From NCBI GenBank assembly GCA_002315275.1, contig DCGN01000001.1, forward strand, positions 1 to 20,734: 20,734 nt of DNA. The letters are read 5' to 3'. Every line of letters starts with the position of its first letter. Position 1 is the stretch's first letter. The position numbers and the translations under genes were made by a program. The notes below the pieces were generated by a model that was not told the DNA's origin, did not search any database, and was given only the letters and a program-made list of their open reading frames with translations. Positions 1-7,495 of the stretch are shown here, piece by piece. Source of the DNA: Clostridiales bacterium UBA1777 (GTDB taxonomy: Bacteria; Bacillota; Clostridia; Oscillospirales; Oscillospiraceae).

Positions 1-716
1 AGAACATCACCCGCTTCTTCACCGCGAAGAGCGAGGTGAACGGGGCGGAAGTCCGCACCTATCTGCTGATCTTTCTGCGCTCCTTGAAGCTGGCGGTGAT
101 CCCCACCGTTGTATGCCTGCTTCTGGGCTACCCCACGGCCTACATCATGGCCCGCTCCAGTGAAAAAGCGCAGAAAATCATGCTGACGCTCATCATGATC
201 CCCATGTGGATGAACTTCCTGATCCGCACCTACGCATGGATGACCATTCTGCAGGACACCGGCATCATCAACGGTTTTCTCGGTCTTCTCGGCCTCGGCC
301 GTATCCACATCATCGGCACGGAGACCGCCGTCGTCATCGGTATGGTGTACGACTATTTCCCGTACATGATCCTGCCGATATACTCTGTTATGGCAAAGAT
401 GGATATCCGCCTCATTGAGGCCGCTAAGGATCTCGGCTGTGACGGTGCAGGAGTATTGCGCAGAGTCATATGGCCGCTCAGTCTTCCCGGAGTTATCTCC
501 GGTATCACAATGGTGCTCATCCCTTCGATCAGCACCTTCTATATCTCCCAGAAGCTCGGCAACGGCAAGTTCTATCTCATAGGAGACGCTATCGAGAGCC
601 AGTACGTCGCAAACGATCTCCATTTTGCCGCGGCCATAGCCTTTGTGCTGATGGTCATCCTGCTTGTGTGCATGGCGCTGATGCAGCGTCTCACCACCAA
701 GCGCGCGGCTGTATGA
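1..716 (+). CDS. potB: Polyamine ABC transporter permease PotB (5' partial)
   Basis: Inner-membrane permease of a spermidine/putrescine importer. The frame is open to the left edge; it can be read from base 3, and a GTG at 36 lies inside what looks like the usual N-terminal part of the family, so the real start is outside the window. About 237 residues are visible, against roughly 270-280 for PotB. It contains several hydrophobic helices and the EAA loop that docks on the ATPase, seen at about bases 417-503 (EAAKDLGC...LPGVISG). It ends at a TGA, 13 bases before the next gene, whose Shine-Dalgarno (GAGGAGG) begins at that stop. PotA, the ATPase, is expected upstream but is not in the window. 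Polyamine specificity rests on the PotD half of the next gene; a permease alone could serve another small cation or amine. Confidence 0.9.
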   Translation, partial: NITRFFTAKSEVNGAEVRTYLLIFLRSLKLAVIPTVVCLLLGYPTAYIMARSSEKAQKIMLTLIMIPMWMNFLIRTYAWMTILQDTGIINGFLGLLGLGRIHIIGTETAVVIGMVYDYFPYMILPIYSVMAKMDIRLIEAAKDLGCDGAGVLRRVIWPLSLPGVISGITMVLIPSISTFYISQKLGNGKFYLIGDAIESQYVANDLHFAAAIAFVLMVILLVCMALMQRLTTKRAAV

Positions 717-729
717 GGAGGGCGCAGAT

Positions 730-2658
730 ATGAAAAAAGCTTCAAAGATCTACACGGCGCTCATAATGATCTTCCTCTTCGCGCCGATAGCCATTCTCCT
801 CGTCTTCTCGTTCAACTCCTCCAAGAGCCTCTCCGTTTTCTCGGGTTTCTCGCTCGATTGGTACAGAGAGCTGTTTAAGGACGCGGAAACTCTCCGCGCA
901 GTCAGCAACACGCTTCTTCTTGCCCTCTCAGCTGCCGCTATTTCTACCGTTATGGGTACGGCCGCCGCTGTCGGCATAAACAAGCTCCGCAGCCGCTTCA
1001 TGCGCACAGCCATGGACAGCGTGACAAATATCCCGATGATCAACCCCGATATCATCACCGGTATTTCGCTGATGCTGATGTTCGTCTTTGTCGGCAAGCT
1101 CTTCGGCGCGGCAACGAGCCTCAACTTTGTCACGATGCTTATTGCACACGTCACCTTCTGCCTGCCGTATGTAATCCTTCAGGTTCTGCCCAAGCTGCAG
1201 CAGATGGACAAGTCACTCCCCGAGGCCGCAATGGATCTCGGCTGCACACCTCTCCGCGCTTTTCTCAAGGTGGAGATTCCCGAGATACTCCCCGGCGTTA
1301 TCACCGGCATGATCATGGCGTTCACGCTCTCGCTCGATGACTTCGTAATAAGCTACTTCACCGCCGGAAACGGCTTTGAAACTCTGCCCATCCGCATCTA
1401 CAACATGACCAAGAAGACGGTCACGCCGAAGATGTACGCTTTGGCAACGATAATCTTCTTTGTCATCCTCGCGCTTCTGATCCTCTCCAACCTCGTCGAT
1501 ACCGACAGCGGGAAGCAGGGCGCAAAGCACACGGAGCGCAGCCGCGGCACAAAGATAGCCATCTACGGTATCATCGCCGCGATCACCGCCATATGCGTGT
1601 TCGTATTCGTCCGCACGGGCTCCGATGTGAGAGTGCTGAACGTTTACAACTGGGGTGAATACATCTCCGACGGTTCCGATGACTCTCTCGACACCATTGA
1701 TGCCTTCGAGGAGTGGTACGAGGCGGAATACGGCCAAAAGGTCAAGGTTAACTACACTACCTTCGCAAGCAACGAGGATATGTACGCGAAGCTCTCCTCT
1801 GGTGCCGTAAGCTTTGATGTTATAATCCCGTCCGACTATATGATATCCCGTCTCAAGGAAGAGGATATGCTTCTTCCCCTTGACTACAGCAATATTCCGA
1901 ATTATCAGTACATCTCCGACAGCTTCCGCGGGCTCTACTATGATCCGAACGATGAGTACACTGTGCCGTACACATACGGCGTTGTCGGTATCATCTACAA
2001 TGCCAACGTCGTTGACGAAGCCGATGCGACCGATTGGGATCTGATGTGGAACGAGAAATACTCCGGCGAGATACTGCAGTTCAACAACTCCCGAGACGGC
2101 TTCGGCACGGCGCAGTACAAGCTCGGCATCAGCGTAAATACTGCCGATCACGCCGAATGGGAACGTGCGCTTGAGGAGCTGAAGGCACAGCGCCCGCTCG
2201 TAAAGAGCTACGTTATGGACGAGATCTATAACATGATGGAGTCCGGCGAGGGCGCGATCGCCGCCTACTACGCAGGAGATTACTTCACGATGCTCGACAA
2301 TCAAGCGGACGGCGTTGACCTGCGCTTCTACTACCCCGAGAGGACCAACTACTTCGTAGACGCGATGTGCATCCCCTCCTGCTGCCAGGATAAGGAGCTT
2401 GCGGAGATATTCATCAACTATATGCTCTCCGAGGAGCCCGCAATCGCAAACGCGGAGTATATCTACTACGCTTCCCCCAACTCCCTCGTATATGACAGCG
2501 AGCAGTATCGCGAGGATCTCGGCGAGTATGCGATGAGCGTTCTCTACCCCGAGATTGAAGACTTCAGCGTGCTTTACAACGAGTACGCATACAGAAGCCT
2601 CGATTCCGATCTTCTCAGCTACATCACTTCTCTTTGGGAAACGCTGAAAATCAGCTGA
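730..2658 (+). CDS. potCD: PotC-PotD fusion: polyamine permease joined to substrate-binding protein
   Basis: One uninterrupted frame of 642 residues, twice the size of PotC. Residues 1 to about 255 are a six-helix permease with the EAA motif at 165-193 (EAAMDLGC...LPGVITG). A basic linker (about 259-274) leads into a seventh helix (about 276-295), and residues 301-642 are a PotD-type binding protein starting with the typical NVYNWGEYI and carrying PYTYGVVGIIYN at 413-424. There is no stop or lipobox cysteine at the junction (the helix has AIC, not a small residue before Cys), so the binding domain is probably tethered through helix 7, on the outside of the membrane, rather than anchored as a lipoprotein. 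The start ATG has GAGGAGG upstream. With PotB and an off-window PotA it would form a full spermidine/putrescine importer. Family assignment is firm; which polyamine it takes is inference. Confidence 0.93.
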   Translation: MKKASKIYTALIMIFLFAPIAILLVFSFNSSKSLSVFSGFSLDWYRELFKDAETLRAVSNTLLLALSAAAISTVMGTAAAVGINKLRSRFMRTAMDSVTNIPMINPDIITGISLMLMFVFVGKLFGAATSLNFVTMLIAHVTFCLPYVILQVLPKLQQMDKSLPEAAMDLGCTPLRAFLKVEIPEILPGVITGMIMAFTLSLDDFVISYFTAGNGFETLPIRIYNMTKKTVTPKMYALATIIFFVILALLILSNLVDTDSGKQGAKHTERSRGTKIAIYGIIAAITAICVFVFVRTGSDVRVLNVYNWGEYISDGSDDSLDTIDAFEEWYEAEYGQKVKVNYTTFASNEDMYAKLSSGAVSFDVIIPSDYMISRLKEEDMLLPLDYSNIPNYQYISDSFRGLYYDPNDEYTVPYTYGVVGIIYNANVVDEADATDWDLMWNEKYSGEILQFNNSRDGFGTAQYKLGISVNTADHAEWERALEELKAQRPLVKSYVMDEIYNMMESGEGAIAAYYAGDYFTMLDNQADGVDLRFYYPERTNYFVDAMCIPSCCQDKELAEIFINYMLSEEPAIANAEYIYYASPNSLVYDSEQYREDLGEYAMSVLYPEIEDFSVLYNEYAYRSLDSDLLSYITSLWETLKIS

Positions 2659-2663
2659 AATCA

Positions 2664-2695
2664 AGGCCCGGACAGCTTGCCCGGGTCTATTGTAT
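2664..2695 (+). terminator. Rho-independent terminator after the pot operon
   Basis: An 8-bp stem (AGGCCCGG at 2664-2671 with CCGGGTCT at 2681-2688, one G-U pair) closes a 9-base loop and begins 5 bases after the potCD stop. The tail (attgtatat) is only moderately T-rich, so termination may be partial. Confidence 0.6.
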
Positions 2696-2719
2696 ATATC
2701 ATTATGTAAACTGTATTAT
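2690..2719 (+). promoter_or_regulatory. Candidate promoter for the CAT-like gene, with a repeat element shared with 7703-7729
   Basis: A possible -35 TTGTAT (2690-2695) and -10 TATTAT (2714-2719) are separated by 18 bases, which would put the transcription start only about 10 bases before the ribosome site. The same bases include a block (2691-2719) nearly identical to one in the leader at 7703-7729, including TATGTAAACTGT. Whether this is a promoter core or an operator cannot be decided from the sequence. Confidence 0.35.
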
Positions 2720-2737
2720 GTTTTCTTTGGAGGGTAT

Positions 2738-3361
2738 ATGAAAGAGATAGACTATGAAAGCTGGCCGAGACGGGAGCAGTTTGAATTTTTCAGCACGCTG
2801 TCCAACCCGTTCTACAGCATCAGCTTTGAGCTCGATGTGACCAAGCTTCGCGAGTATACAAAGCGCGAGGGAGCATCCTTTTACTATGCTCTCACATGGC
2901 TCGTTACAAAAGCCTTTAACAGCACCGACGCCTTTCTCTATGGCATTGACGGCGGCAAGGTGATCCGCTATGAGAAGCGCGACCCGAGCTTTACGGATCT
3001 TCACAAGGGCGCTGACGCTTTTCATATTGTGACGATGCCCGCTGACGATGACATTCTTGAATTCTGCCGCAAGGCAAAGCAGAAAAGCGAAGCGCAGACC
3101 TGCTTCCTTGATGCTTCCGGGGAGTGCGACGGGCTAATCTATCTCTCCTGTGTTCCGTGGGTGCCGATGACCGGCTTTGTCACCGAGCGCGATTTCAATG
3201 CAGACGACTCCGTCCCGCGGGTCACATGGGGCAAATATCAAACGCGCAGCAACTCTCTCATGCTGAACATGACGCTCGACGTAAACCACCGCTTTATTGA
3301 CGGCCTGCATATCGGCAGATTCTATGAGGCACTTTGCGGCGAGATAGCAAAGCTCGGATAA
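2738..3361 (+). CDS. Chloramphenicol acetyltransferase-like (CatA family) acyltransferase
   Basis: A 207-residue protein, close to the roughly 215 of type A chloramphenicol acetyltransferases. The start at 2738 was chosen because TGGAGGG lies just upstream and because the family's N-terminal pattern (W at 9, then R..QFEFF, then NPFYSISFELDVT) follows directly; the frame stays open further upstream to an ATG at 2690 without a family match. The catalytic HxxxDG motif is present near the C-terminus (NHRFIDG, His184, Asp188, Gly189). The enzyme would use acetyl-CoA to acetylate a hydroxyl group in the cytosol. Many Clostridia carry chromosomal relatives of this kind whose substrate is unknown, so resistance should not be assumed. 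It is a single gene between two terminators and has its own candidate promoter. Confidence 0.85.
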   Translation: MKEIDYESWPRREQFEFFSTLSNPFYSISFELDVTKLREYTKREGASFYYALTWLVTKAFNSTDAFLYGIDGGKVIRYEKRDPSFTDLHKGADAFHIVTMPADDDILEFCRKAKQKSEAQTCFLDASGECDGLIYLSCVPWVPMTGFVTERDFNADDSVPRVTWGKYQTRSNSLMLNMTLDVNHRFIDGLHIGRFYEALCGEIAKLG

Positions 3362-3392
3362 GCTTTTTGAACCGAACCTTTTTTATAACCGC

Positions 3393-3434
3393 AAAAACGG
3401 CTGTGGTCTTTCGACCACAGCCGCGTTTGTTTTA
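3393..3434. terminator. Bidirectional terminator between convergent genes
   Basis: A perfect 11-bp stem (CGGCTGTGGTC at 3398-3408 with its complement at 3413-3423) and a TTTC loop. A T-rich run follows on the plus strand (cgtttgtttta) and an A5 run precedes it (3393-3397), which is a T5 tail for the minus strand. It therefore serves both the CAT-like gene and the flavin reductase. Confidence 0.85.
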
Positions 3435-3453
3435 TATGATGTTTTTCAGAAGA

Positions 3454-5547
3454 TCAGATCTTCATGCAGACATCCCATGCTCTCCAGATAACGGTACGCA
3501 GGTTGCCGATAGCAACGCAGTCGCCGACTCTGTGAACATTCTTTGCCTTGTTGTCCTTGCCGCCGAGAGGAGCAGGAACAAAGCCGATGCCGTTAACGAT
3601 CATGTCATACTCGACCTCAGTGATCTTGCCATCCTTGCCCTTGATGGTGACGGTCTTGTCGCCGATGTTGGTGATGGTGGAGTTGAGGTAGGTGGGAACC
3701 TTGTGGTATTCCATAGCGTCACGCAGGAAGGAGGTGTTAGCAAGGCAGGTAGCCTGAGCTGCAACCAGGTCGTTTGCGTACTCTACGATGATGGGCTCCT
3801 TACCGAAGTTGAGGAGCATATCGTATGCGGACTCGCAGGAGGACTGGCCGCCGCCGAAGAAGACGATCTTCTTGATCTTCTCATCATCAGCAACTCTGTT
3901 GACGAGGAGGTCGGTGAAGGTAACGCACTTATCGAAGCCGGGGATGAGAGGCATGGTTCTGACGACGGAACCGGTTGCAACGATAATCTCGTCGTAGCCG
4001 CGCATCATACCAAGGTCGGTAACCTCAGTGTTGAGGTGAACTTCGATGCCCTGTCTCTTCAGCTCTGCTCTGTACCACTCAAGGAGCTTCTTGTCGTTCT
4101 CTTTGAAGGTCATAGCGGAAGCAGTGAGGAACAGACCGCCGAGCTTGTCGCCCTTTTCGAAGATAACGGGCTTGTGGCCGCGCTGCTTCAGAACGAGAGC
4201 GGACTCCATACCACCGACGCCGCCGCCGATGATAGCGACCTTCTTGGGCTTCTTGGTGGGAACGATCTTATACTTGTCATGCTGCATGGTGGTGGGGTTC
4301 AGAGCGCAGCGTGCAAGGTGCAGGGAGTCATCAAGAGCCTGGAGGTTCGGGGTGCCCTTGAACTTGGAGAAGTTGAAGCAACCGTTGTGGCAGCGGATGC
4401 AGGGCTTGATCTCATCCTGGCGGCCCTCGAGGATCTTGTGGATCCAGTCATGGTCAACGAGGTTCTGACGTGCGATAGCAACTGCATCAAGTCTGCCGGC
4501 AGCGATCTCTTCTGCTGCCTTCTCAGGAGTCATACGGCCTGCGCATACGCAGGGCTTATCGGTGAACTTCTTGATGTGCTCAACATACTCGAGGTTGCAG
4601 TTGTCGGGCATGTACTGAGGCGGATGTGCCCAGTACCATGCATCGTAGGTACCGTTGTCGCAGTTGAACATATCGTAGCCTGCGTCAGCAAGGTACTTGA
4701 TAGCCTTTTCGGACTCTGCCATATCGCGGCCCCACTCGACGAAGTCGGTCTCGTAAGGCATTGCGCCCTTGCCCCAAGTCTTGGTCTTGGAGACGACGGA
4801 GTAACGGAGGGATACGGGGTAGTCTGCGCCGGCTTCGCGCTTGATAGCCTGAACGACTTCAACAGGGAAGCGGAAACGGTTCTCGAAAGAGCCGCCGTAC
4901 TGGTCTTTACGCCAGTTCCAGTTCTCCATAGTGAACTGGTCAAGGAGGTAACCTTCGTGAACAGCGTGGATCTCAACGCCGTCAACGCCGGCTTCTCTCA
5001 GACGCTTTGCGGTCTTACCGAAAGCCTCAACCATCTCGTGGATCTCATCGACCGTCATTGCACGGGAGGTGACATCCTCGGACCAACGGTTAGGAGTCTC
5101 GGAAGCGGATGCGCATGCATACTGAACGTCAACGATGGGGCTGGCCAGCTTGTTGAGAATGTCGTTCTTAGCAAGGACGGTCATCCAGCCGTTGATAGCC
5201 ATGGAGCGGCCGAAGCCTGCTGCCAGCTGAATGAAGAGCTTTGCGCCGGTCTTATGGAACTCTTCAACGTAGGGCTTGAGCTGCTTGAACATCTGATCGT
5301 TCTGATACAGCCACTTTCTGCCGGGGATACCCATGGTGTCACGCACGCACTGCATGCCGGGGAGGATCAGGCCAACGCCATCCTGCGCTCTGTTAAGCAG
5401 GAAGTAAGCTGCCTCCTTATCGAAGTGGTTAGGCTCGAGCCAACCGAAGAGGGAGGTGCCGCCCATGGAGCACTGGACTATGCGGTTCTTAATTTCCACA
5501 TTGCCAACTTTCCAAGGGGTAAATAGGGCCTTATACTGTTCGTCCAT
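3454..5547 (-). CDS. Old-yellow-enzyme family FMN/4Fe-4S/FAD reductase (BaiCD / 2-enoate reductase type)
   Basis: A 697-residue flavoenzyme of the 2,4-dienoyl-CoA reductase group. Residues 1 to about 375 form an FMN-binding TIM barrel (PWKVGNVEIKNRI near the start, HAVHEGYLLDQF at 194-205, QYGGSFENRFRF at 216-227). The 4Fe-4S site is Cys383, Cys386, Cys390 and Cys414 (CIRCHNGC then RCALNP), with a longer gap before the last Cys than I recall for E. coli FadH. An FAD site follows (GGGVGG about 441-446), then a second nucleotide site (FFGGGQSS about 563-570) and GDCVAIGN at 675-682. The start at 5547 has AGAAAGGA upstream; earlier codons up to 5616 lack homology. Such enzymes reduce activated C=C bonds using NAD(P)H: bile acids (BaiCD/BaiH), steroids, or cinnamate-type acids (FldZ). 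The substrate here is not predictable; no bai or fld partners are nearby. Codons are strongly biased to AAG, GAG and C-ending forms. Confidence 0.9.
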   Translation of the reverse strand: MDEQYKALFTPWKVGNVEIKNRIVQCSMGGTSLFGWLEPNHFDKEAAYFLLNRAQDGVGLILPGMQCVRDTMGIPGRKWLYQNDQMFKQLKPYVEEFHKTGAKLFIQLAAGFGRSMAINGWMTVLAKNDILNKLASPIVDVQYACASASETPNRWSEDVTSRAMTVDEIHEMVEAFGKTAKRLREAGVDGVEIHAVHEGYLLDQFTMENWNWRKDQYGGSFENRFRFPVEVVQAIKREAGADYPVSLRYSVVSKTKTWGKGAMPYETDFVEWGRDMAESEKAIKYLADAGYDMFNCDNGTYDAWYWAHPPQYMPDNCNLEYVEHIKKFTDKPCVCAGRMTPEKAAEEIAAGRLDAVAIARQNLVDHDWIHKILEGRQDEIKPCIRCHNGCFNFSKFKGTPNLQALDDSLHLARCALNPTTMQHDKYKIVPTKKPKKVAIIGGGVGGMESALVLKQRGHKPVIFEKGDKLGGLFLTASAMTFKENDKKLLEWYRAELKRQGIEVHLNTEVTDLGMMRGYDEIIVATGSVVRTMPLIPGFDKCVTFTDLLVNRVADDEKIKKIVFFGGGQSSCESAYDMLLNFGKEPIIVEYANDLVAAQATCLANTSFLRDAMEYHKVPTYLNSTITNIGDKTVTIKGKDGKITEVEYDMIVNGIGFVPAPLGGKDNKAKNVHRVGDCVAIGNLRTVIWRAWDVCMKI

Positions 5548-5623
5548 GTGTAAATTCCTTTCTAAAATAATTTTCTTCAAAACTGAAAACGCAGCGCATT
5601 CATCTACGTTTATCATTTACTGT

Positions 5624-5652
5624 ATTTTAACATGAAGCGGCACGAAATTCAA
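5624..5652 (-). promoter_or_regulatory. Sigma-A-type promoter of the flavin reductase gene
   Basis: Read on the minus strand: -35 TTGAAT (5652-5647), a 17-base spacer and -10 TAAAAT (5629-5624). The predicted start, around 5617, gives a leader of about 70 bases. An imperfect dyad (5645-5670) covers the -35 box. Confidence 0.65.
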
Positions 5653-5740
5653 CTGTTAATTGTCAAATTTCTTACAAAATGTTTATCGATAGCCTAACAT
5701 TTTTTGCTTCATTGCGACACATTGCCTTATTTTGTCTAAC

Positions 5741-6370
5741 TCATCTTCTGATTTTCGGGAGGCTCCACTCAAAATGTGCCGCCAGAAAGCGCACTATTAC
5801 GATGATTCCCGCTCCTATAAACATCGTCACCGTATTGCCGGTTGCACGCCAGAGTATGTATGACACGACAGCGCCGATAAGAGAAGCGCAGGCATAAACG
5901 TGCCTCACGAATATATACGGCGGATTCTCCGCCATGATATCGCGCATAAGGCCTCCGCCGACGCCCGTCAGAACGCCGAGGAATATCGTGAAAAACGCGT
6001 TGCTTCCGTAGCCCGCCTGAATGCAGGCGATCATTCCGGAGGCCGTGAAAACGCCGAGTCCCGCAGCGTCTGCTATGAGCATCGTTCTGTTAAAGGCTCT
6101 GCCCGACCACAGCTCTTTTCTTCTGTATACGCCAAGGAAGACCGCAAGCGAAACCGCGACGGCAATGAGCGCATATACGGGCTTCGAGAACATCACCGGC
6201 GGGAGCTTGCCCAATATGATATCTCTTATCAGACCGCCTCCGCAGGCAGCCGTCAGGCCGAGCACGGCCACGCCGAAAATATCCATGTTCTTTTTTATGC
6301 CGACGACCGCTCCCGAAACGGCAAAAGCGGCCGTTCCTATAAGCTCCGTGATGACAATTACGATCTCCAT
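5741..6370 (-). CDS. TRIC/UPF0126 family membrane protein (YicG-like, 'glycine transporter' family)
   Basis: A 209-residue membrane protein with about seven hydrophobic segments and the internal duplication typical of UPF0126: GGGLIRDIILGKLPP at 44-58 and GGGLMRDIMAENPP at 138-151. The family is related to eukaryotic trimeric intracellular cation channels, and its Pfam entry is named for glycine transport; direct functional proof is limited. The ATG at 6370 has a G-rich site (GGGGGG) just before it, and only 12 bases separate it from the azlD stop, so it is the third gene of an azlC-azlD operon. That placement favours a role in amino-acid or counter-ion flux, which is inference. No convincing terminator follows on the minus strand. 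Confidence 0.9.
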   Translation of the reverse strand: MEIVIVITELIGTAAFAVSGAVVGIKKNMDIFGVAVLGLTAACGGGLIRDIILGKLPPVMFSKPVYALIAVAVSLAVFLGVYRRKELWSGRAFNRTMLIADAAGLGVFTASGMIACIQAGYGSNAFFTIFLGVLTGVGGGLMRDIMAENPPYIFVRHVYACASLIGAVVSYILWRATGNTVTMFIGAGIIVIVRFLAAHFEWSLPKIRR

Positions 6371-6382
6371 CTCTGCCCCCCG

Positions 6383-6715
6383 TTATATAAACACTTTCTG
6401 GATCAATATCATATAGCACGCGGTTCCCACCAGAATGCTCAGAAAACTGTTTTTTCTCCACAGATACAGTCCGGAGGCAAACGCAAGGCTGATAACCTCC
6501 GGGAGATAATCCCCCACGGATAAAAACGATACATTCCTCAAACAATAGACGACAAGCGTTGTCATAACAGCCATCGGAAGGGCTTTTCCGAGATATCTGA
6601 TAGCGGACGGGACTTCTTTGTCTCTGAACACGGCAAACGGCAGCGCTCTCTCCGCGAATGTGCACACGGCGCATACGGCAATGATCAAAAGGCTTCTTCC
6701 TACATCAATATTCAT
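6383..6715 (-). CDS. azlD: AzlD-type small subunit of a branched-chain amino-acid exporter
   Basis: A 110-residue protein with three to four membrane helices, the normal size for AzlD. The signature TFAERALPFAVF appears at 19-30. The start ATG at 6715 overlaps the azlC stop as ATGA and has GGGAGG about ten bases upstream inside azlC, so translation is probably coupled. AzlD and AzlC together form a two-component exporter, best known for branched-chain amino acids and their analogues (AzlCD of Bacillus, BrnFE of Corynebacterium, YgaZH of E. coli). Substrate range is taken from the family, not from this sequence. Confidence 0.88.
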   Translation of the reverse strand: MNIDVGRSLLIIAVCAVCTFAERALPFAVFRDKEVPSAIRYLGKALPMAVMTTLVVYCLRNVSFLSVGDYLPEVISLAFASGLYLWRKNSFLSILVGTACYMILIQKVFI

Positions 6716-7404
6716 GCAGCTTCAAACCTCCCCTTAATCTTGCCTACCATCACAATTATCACAGAGGACATGACGAGCGACGGGAGGATGAACCCGTCCG
6801 ACCCGAAGAGCAGAAGGCATGCGACCGATGTAACCGCCGCAGCACATGCGGGAAATACATCTCTGCTGCTTCTGAGCTGATCAATTAGAATAACGGCAAA
6901 CAGGATCGTCAGCGAGAAATCAATTCCCTGCGTGTTAAATGTGATAAGGCTGCCCACGAGGCCGCCGAGCACCGAAAAGCCGACCCAGTATGTAAGCACG
7001 AGTGCCGCCGTAAAGATAAACGCCCATTTTTCATTTACTCCCTCCTCCTGCTGATATGAGCAGTGAAGAGAATACGTCTCGTCCACAAGCGAGTATATTA
7101 GGAACAGCCGCGCTCCGAAGCCGTATTTTCTGAATCTCTCAATAAAGCTGATACCGTAAAAAATATGCCTGCTGTTGAGCAAAAGCGAAAGCAGAATGAT
7201 ATCGGCAAGCGAAATGCCGCCCGTAAAAAAGCTTACCATCAAAAACTGCAAAGAACCCGCAAAAACGCACACACCGCATAGGCCCGACCAAAGCGCGTTA
7301 TACCCCGCGCTCTCCATCAATATACCGTAAGCCACACCAAGCGGGAAAAAGCCTATCATTATCGGAAGACTGTGCTTGAGCGCATATAGAAATGTTTTTT
7401 TCAT
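6712..7404 (-). CDS. azlC: AzlC-type large subunit of a branched-chain amino-acid exporter
   Basis: A 230-residue multi-helix membrane protein with the family motifs PLGVAYG at 21-27, FAGSLQF at 48-54, NSRHIFYG at 77-84 and DETY at 108-111. I place the start at the ATG at 7404 (MKKTFLYALK) because AGGGTGAGG lies directly upstream and the family aligns from there; an in-frame ATG at 7470 would add 22 residues that read like leader DNA and would overlap the predicted promoter. First gene of azlC-azlD-TRIC. The promoter at 7446-7474 lies next to the ten-unit 14-bp repeat array, the likely control region. Confidence 0.9.
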   Translation of the reverse strand: MKKTFLYALKHSLPIMIGFFPLGVAYGILMESAGYNALWSGLCGVCVFAGSLQFLMVSFFTGGISLADIILLSLLLNSRHIFYGISFIERFRKYGFGARLFLIYSLVDETYSLHCSYQQEEGVNEKWAFIFTAALVLTYWVGFSVLGGLVGSLITFNTQGIDFSLTILFAVILIDQLRSSRDVFPACAAAVTSVACLLLFGSDGFILPSLVMSSVIIVMVGKIKGRFEAA

Positions 7405-7445
7405 GGCCTCACCCTCTCTCCCCAAGATATCATGATATTGCCTAT

Positions 7446-7474
7446 ATAATAGCATTTTCCGTATTCTCATGCAA
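7446..7474 (-). promoter_or_regulatory. Promoter of the azlCD operon
   Basis: Minus strand: -35 TTGCAT (7474-7469), a 17-base spacer and -10 TATTAT (7451-7446), with TGC just before the -10 box (extended -10). The upstream side of the -35 is 21 bases from the first unit of the repeat array. Confidence 0.6.
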
Positions 7475-7495
7475 TACGCGCCGTGATCATTTTTT

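Noticed and set aside
1213..2664. A 483-codon minus-strand open frame opposite potCD.
   Set aside because: No recognisable domains or ribosome site, and it lies wholly opposite a frame with clear PotC and PotD motifs.
2738..3361. Calling the CAT-like gene an antibiotic-resistance gene.
   Set aside because: Chromosomal relatives with the same HxxxDG motif are common in Clostridia without shown chloramphenicol activity, and there is no mobile element around it.
3334..5526. A very long plus-strand open frame (730 codons) opposite the flavin reductase gene.
   Set aside because: Its translation is low-complexity (Val/Leu/Asp/Glu-rich) with no family motif, and it exists because the minus-strand gene uses C-ending, AAG and GAG codons that give no antisense stops. 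The minus-strand protein has full domain matches.
5676..5703. AT-rich hairpin (AAAATGTT with AACATTTT) as a terminator for the azlC-azlD-TRIC operon.
   Set aside because: The stem is all but GC-free, the loop is 12 bases, and the T-run is on the plus-strand side, the wrong direction for that operon.
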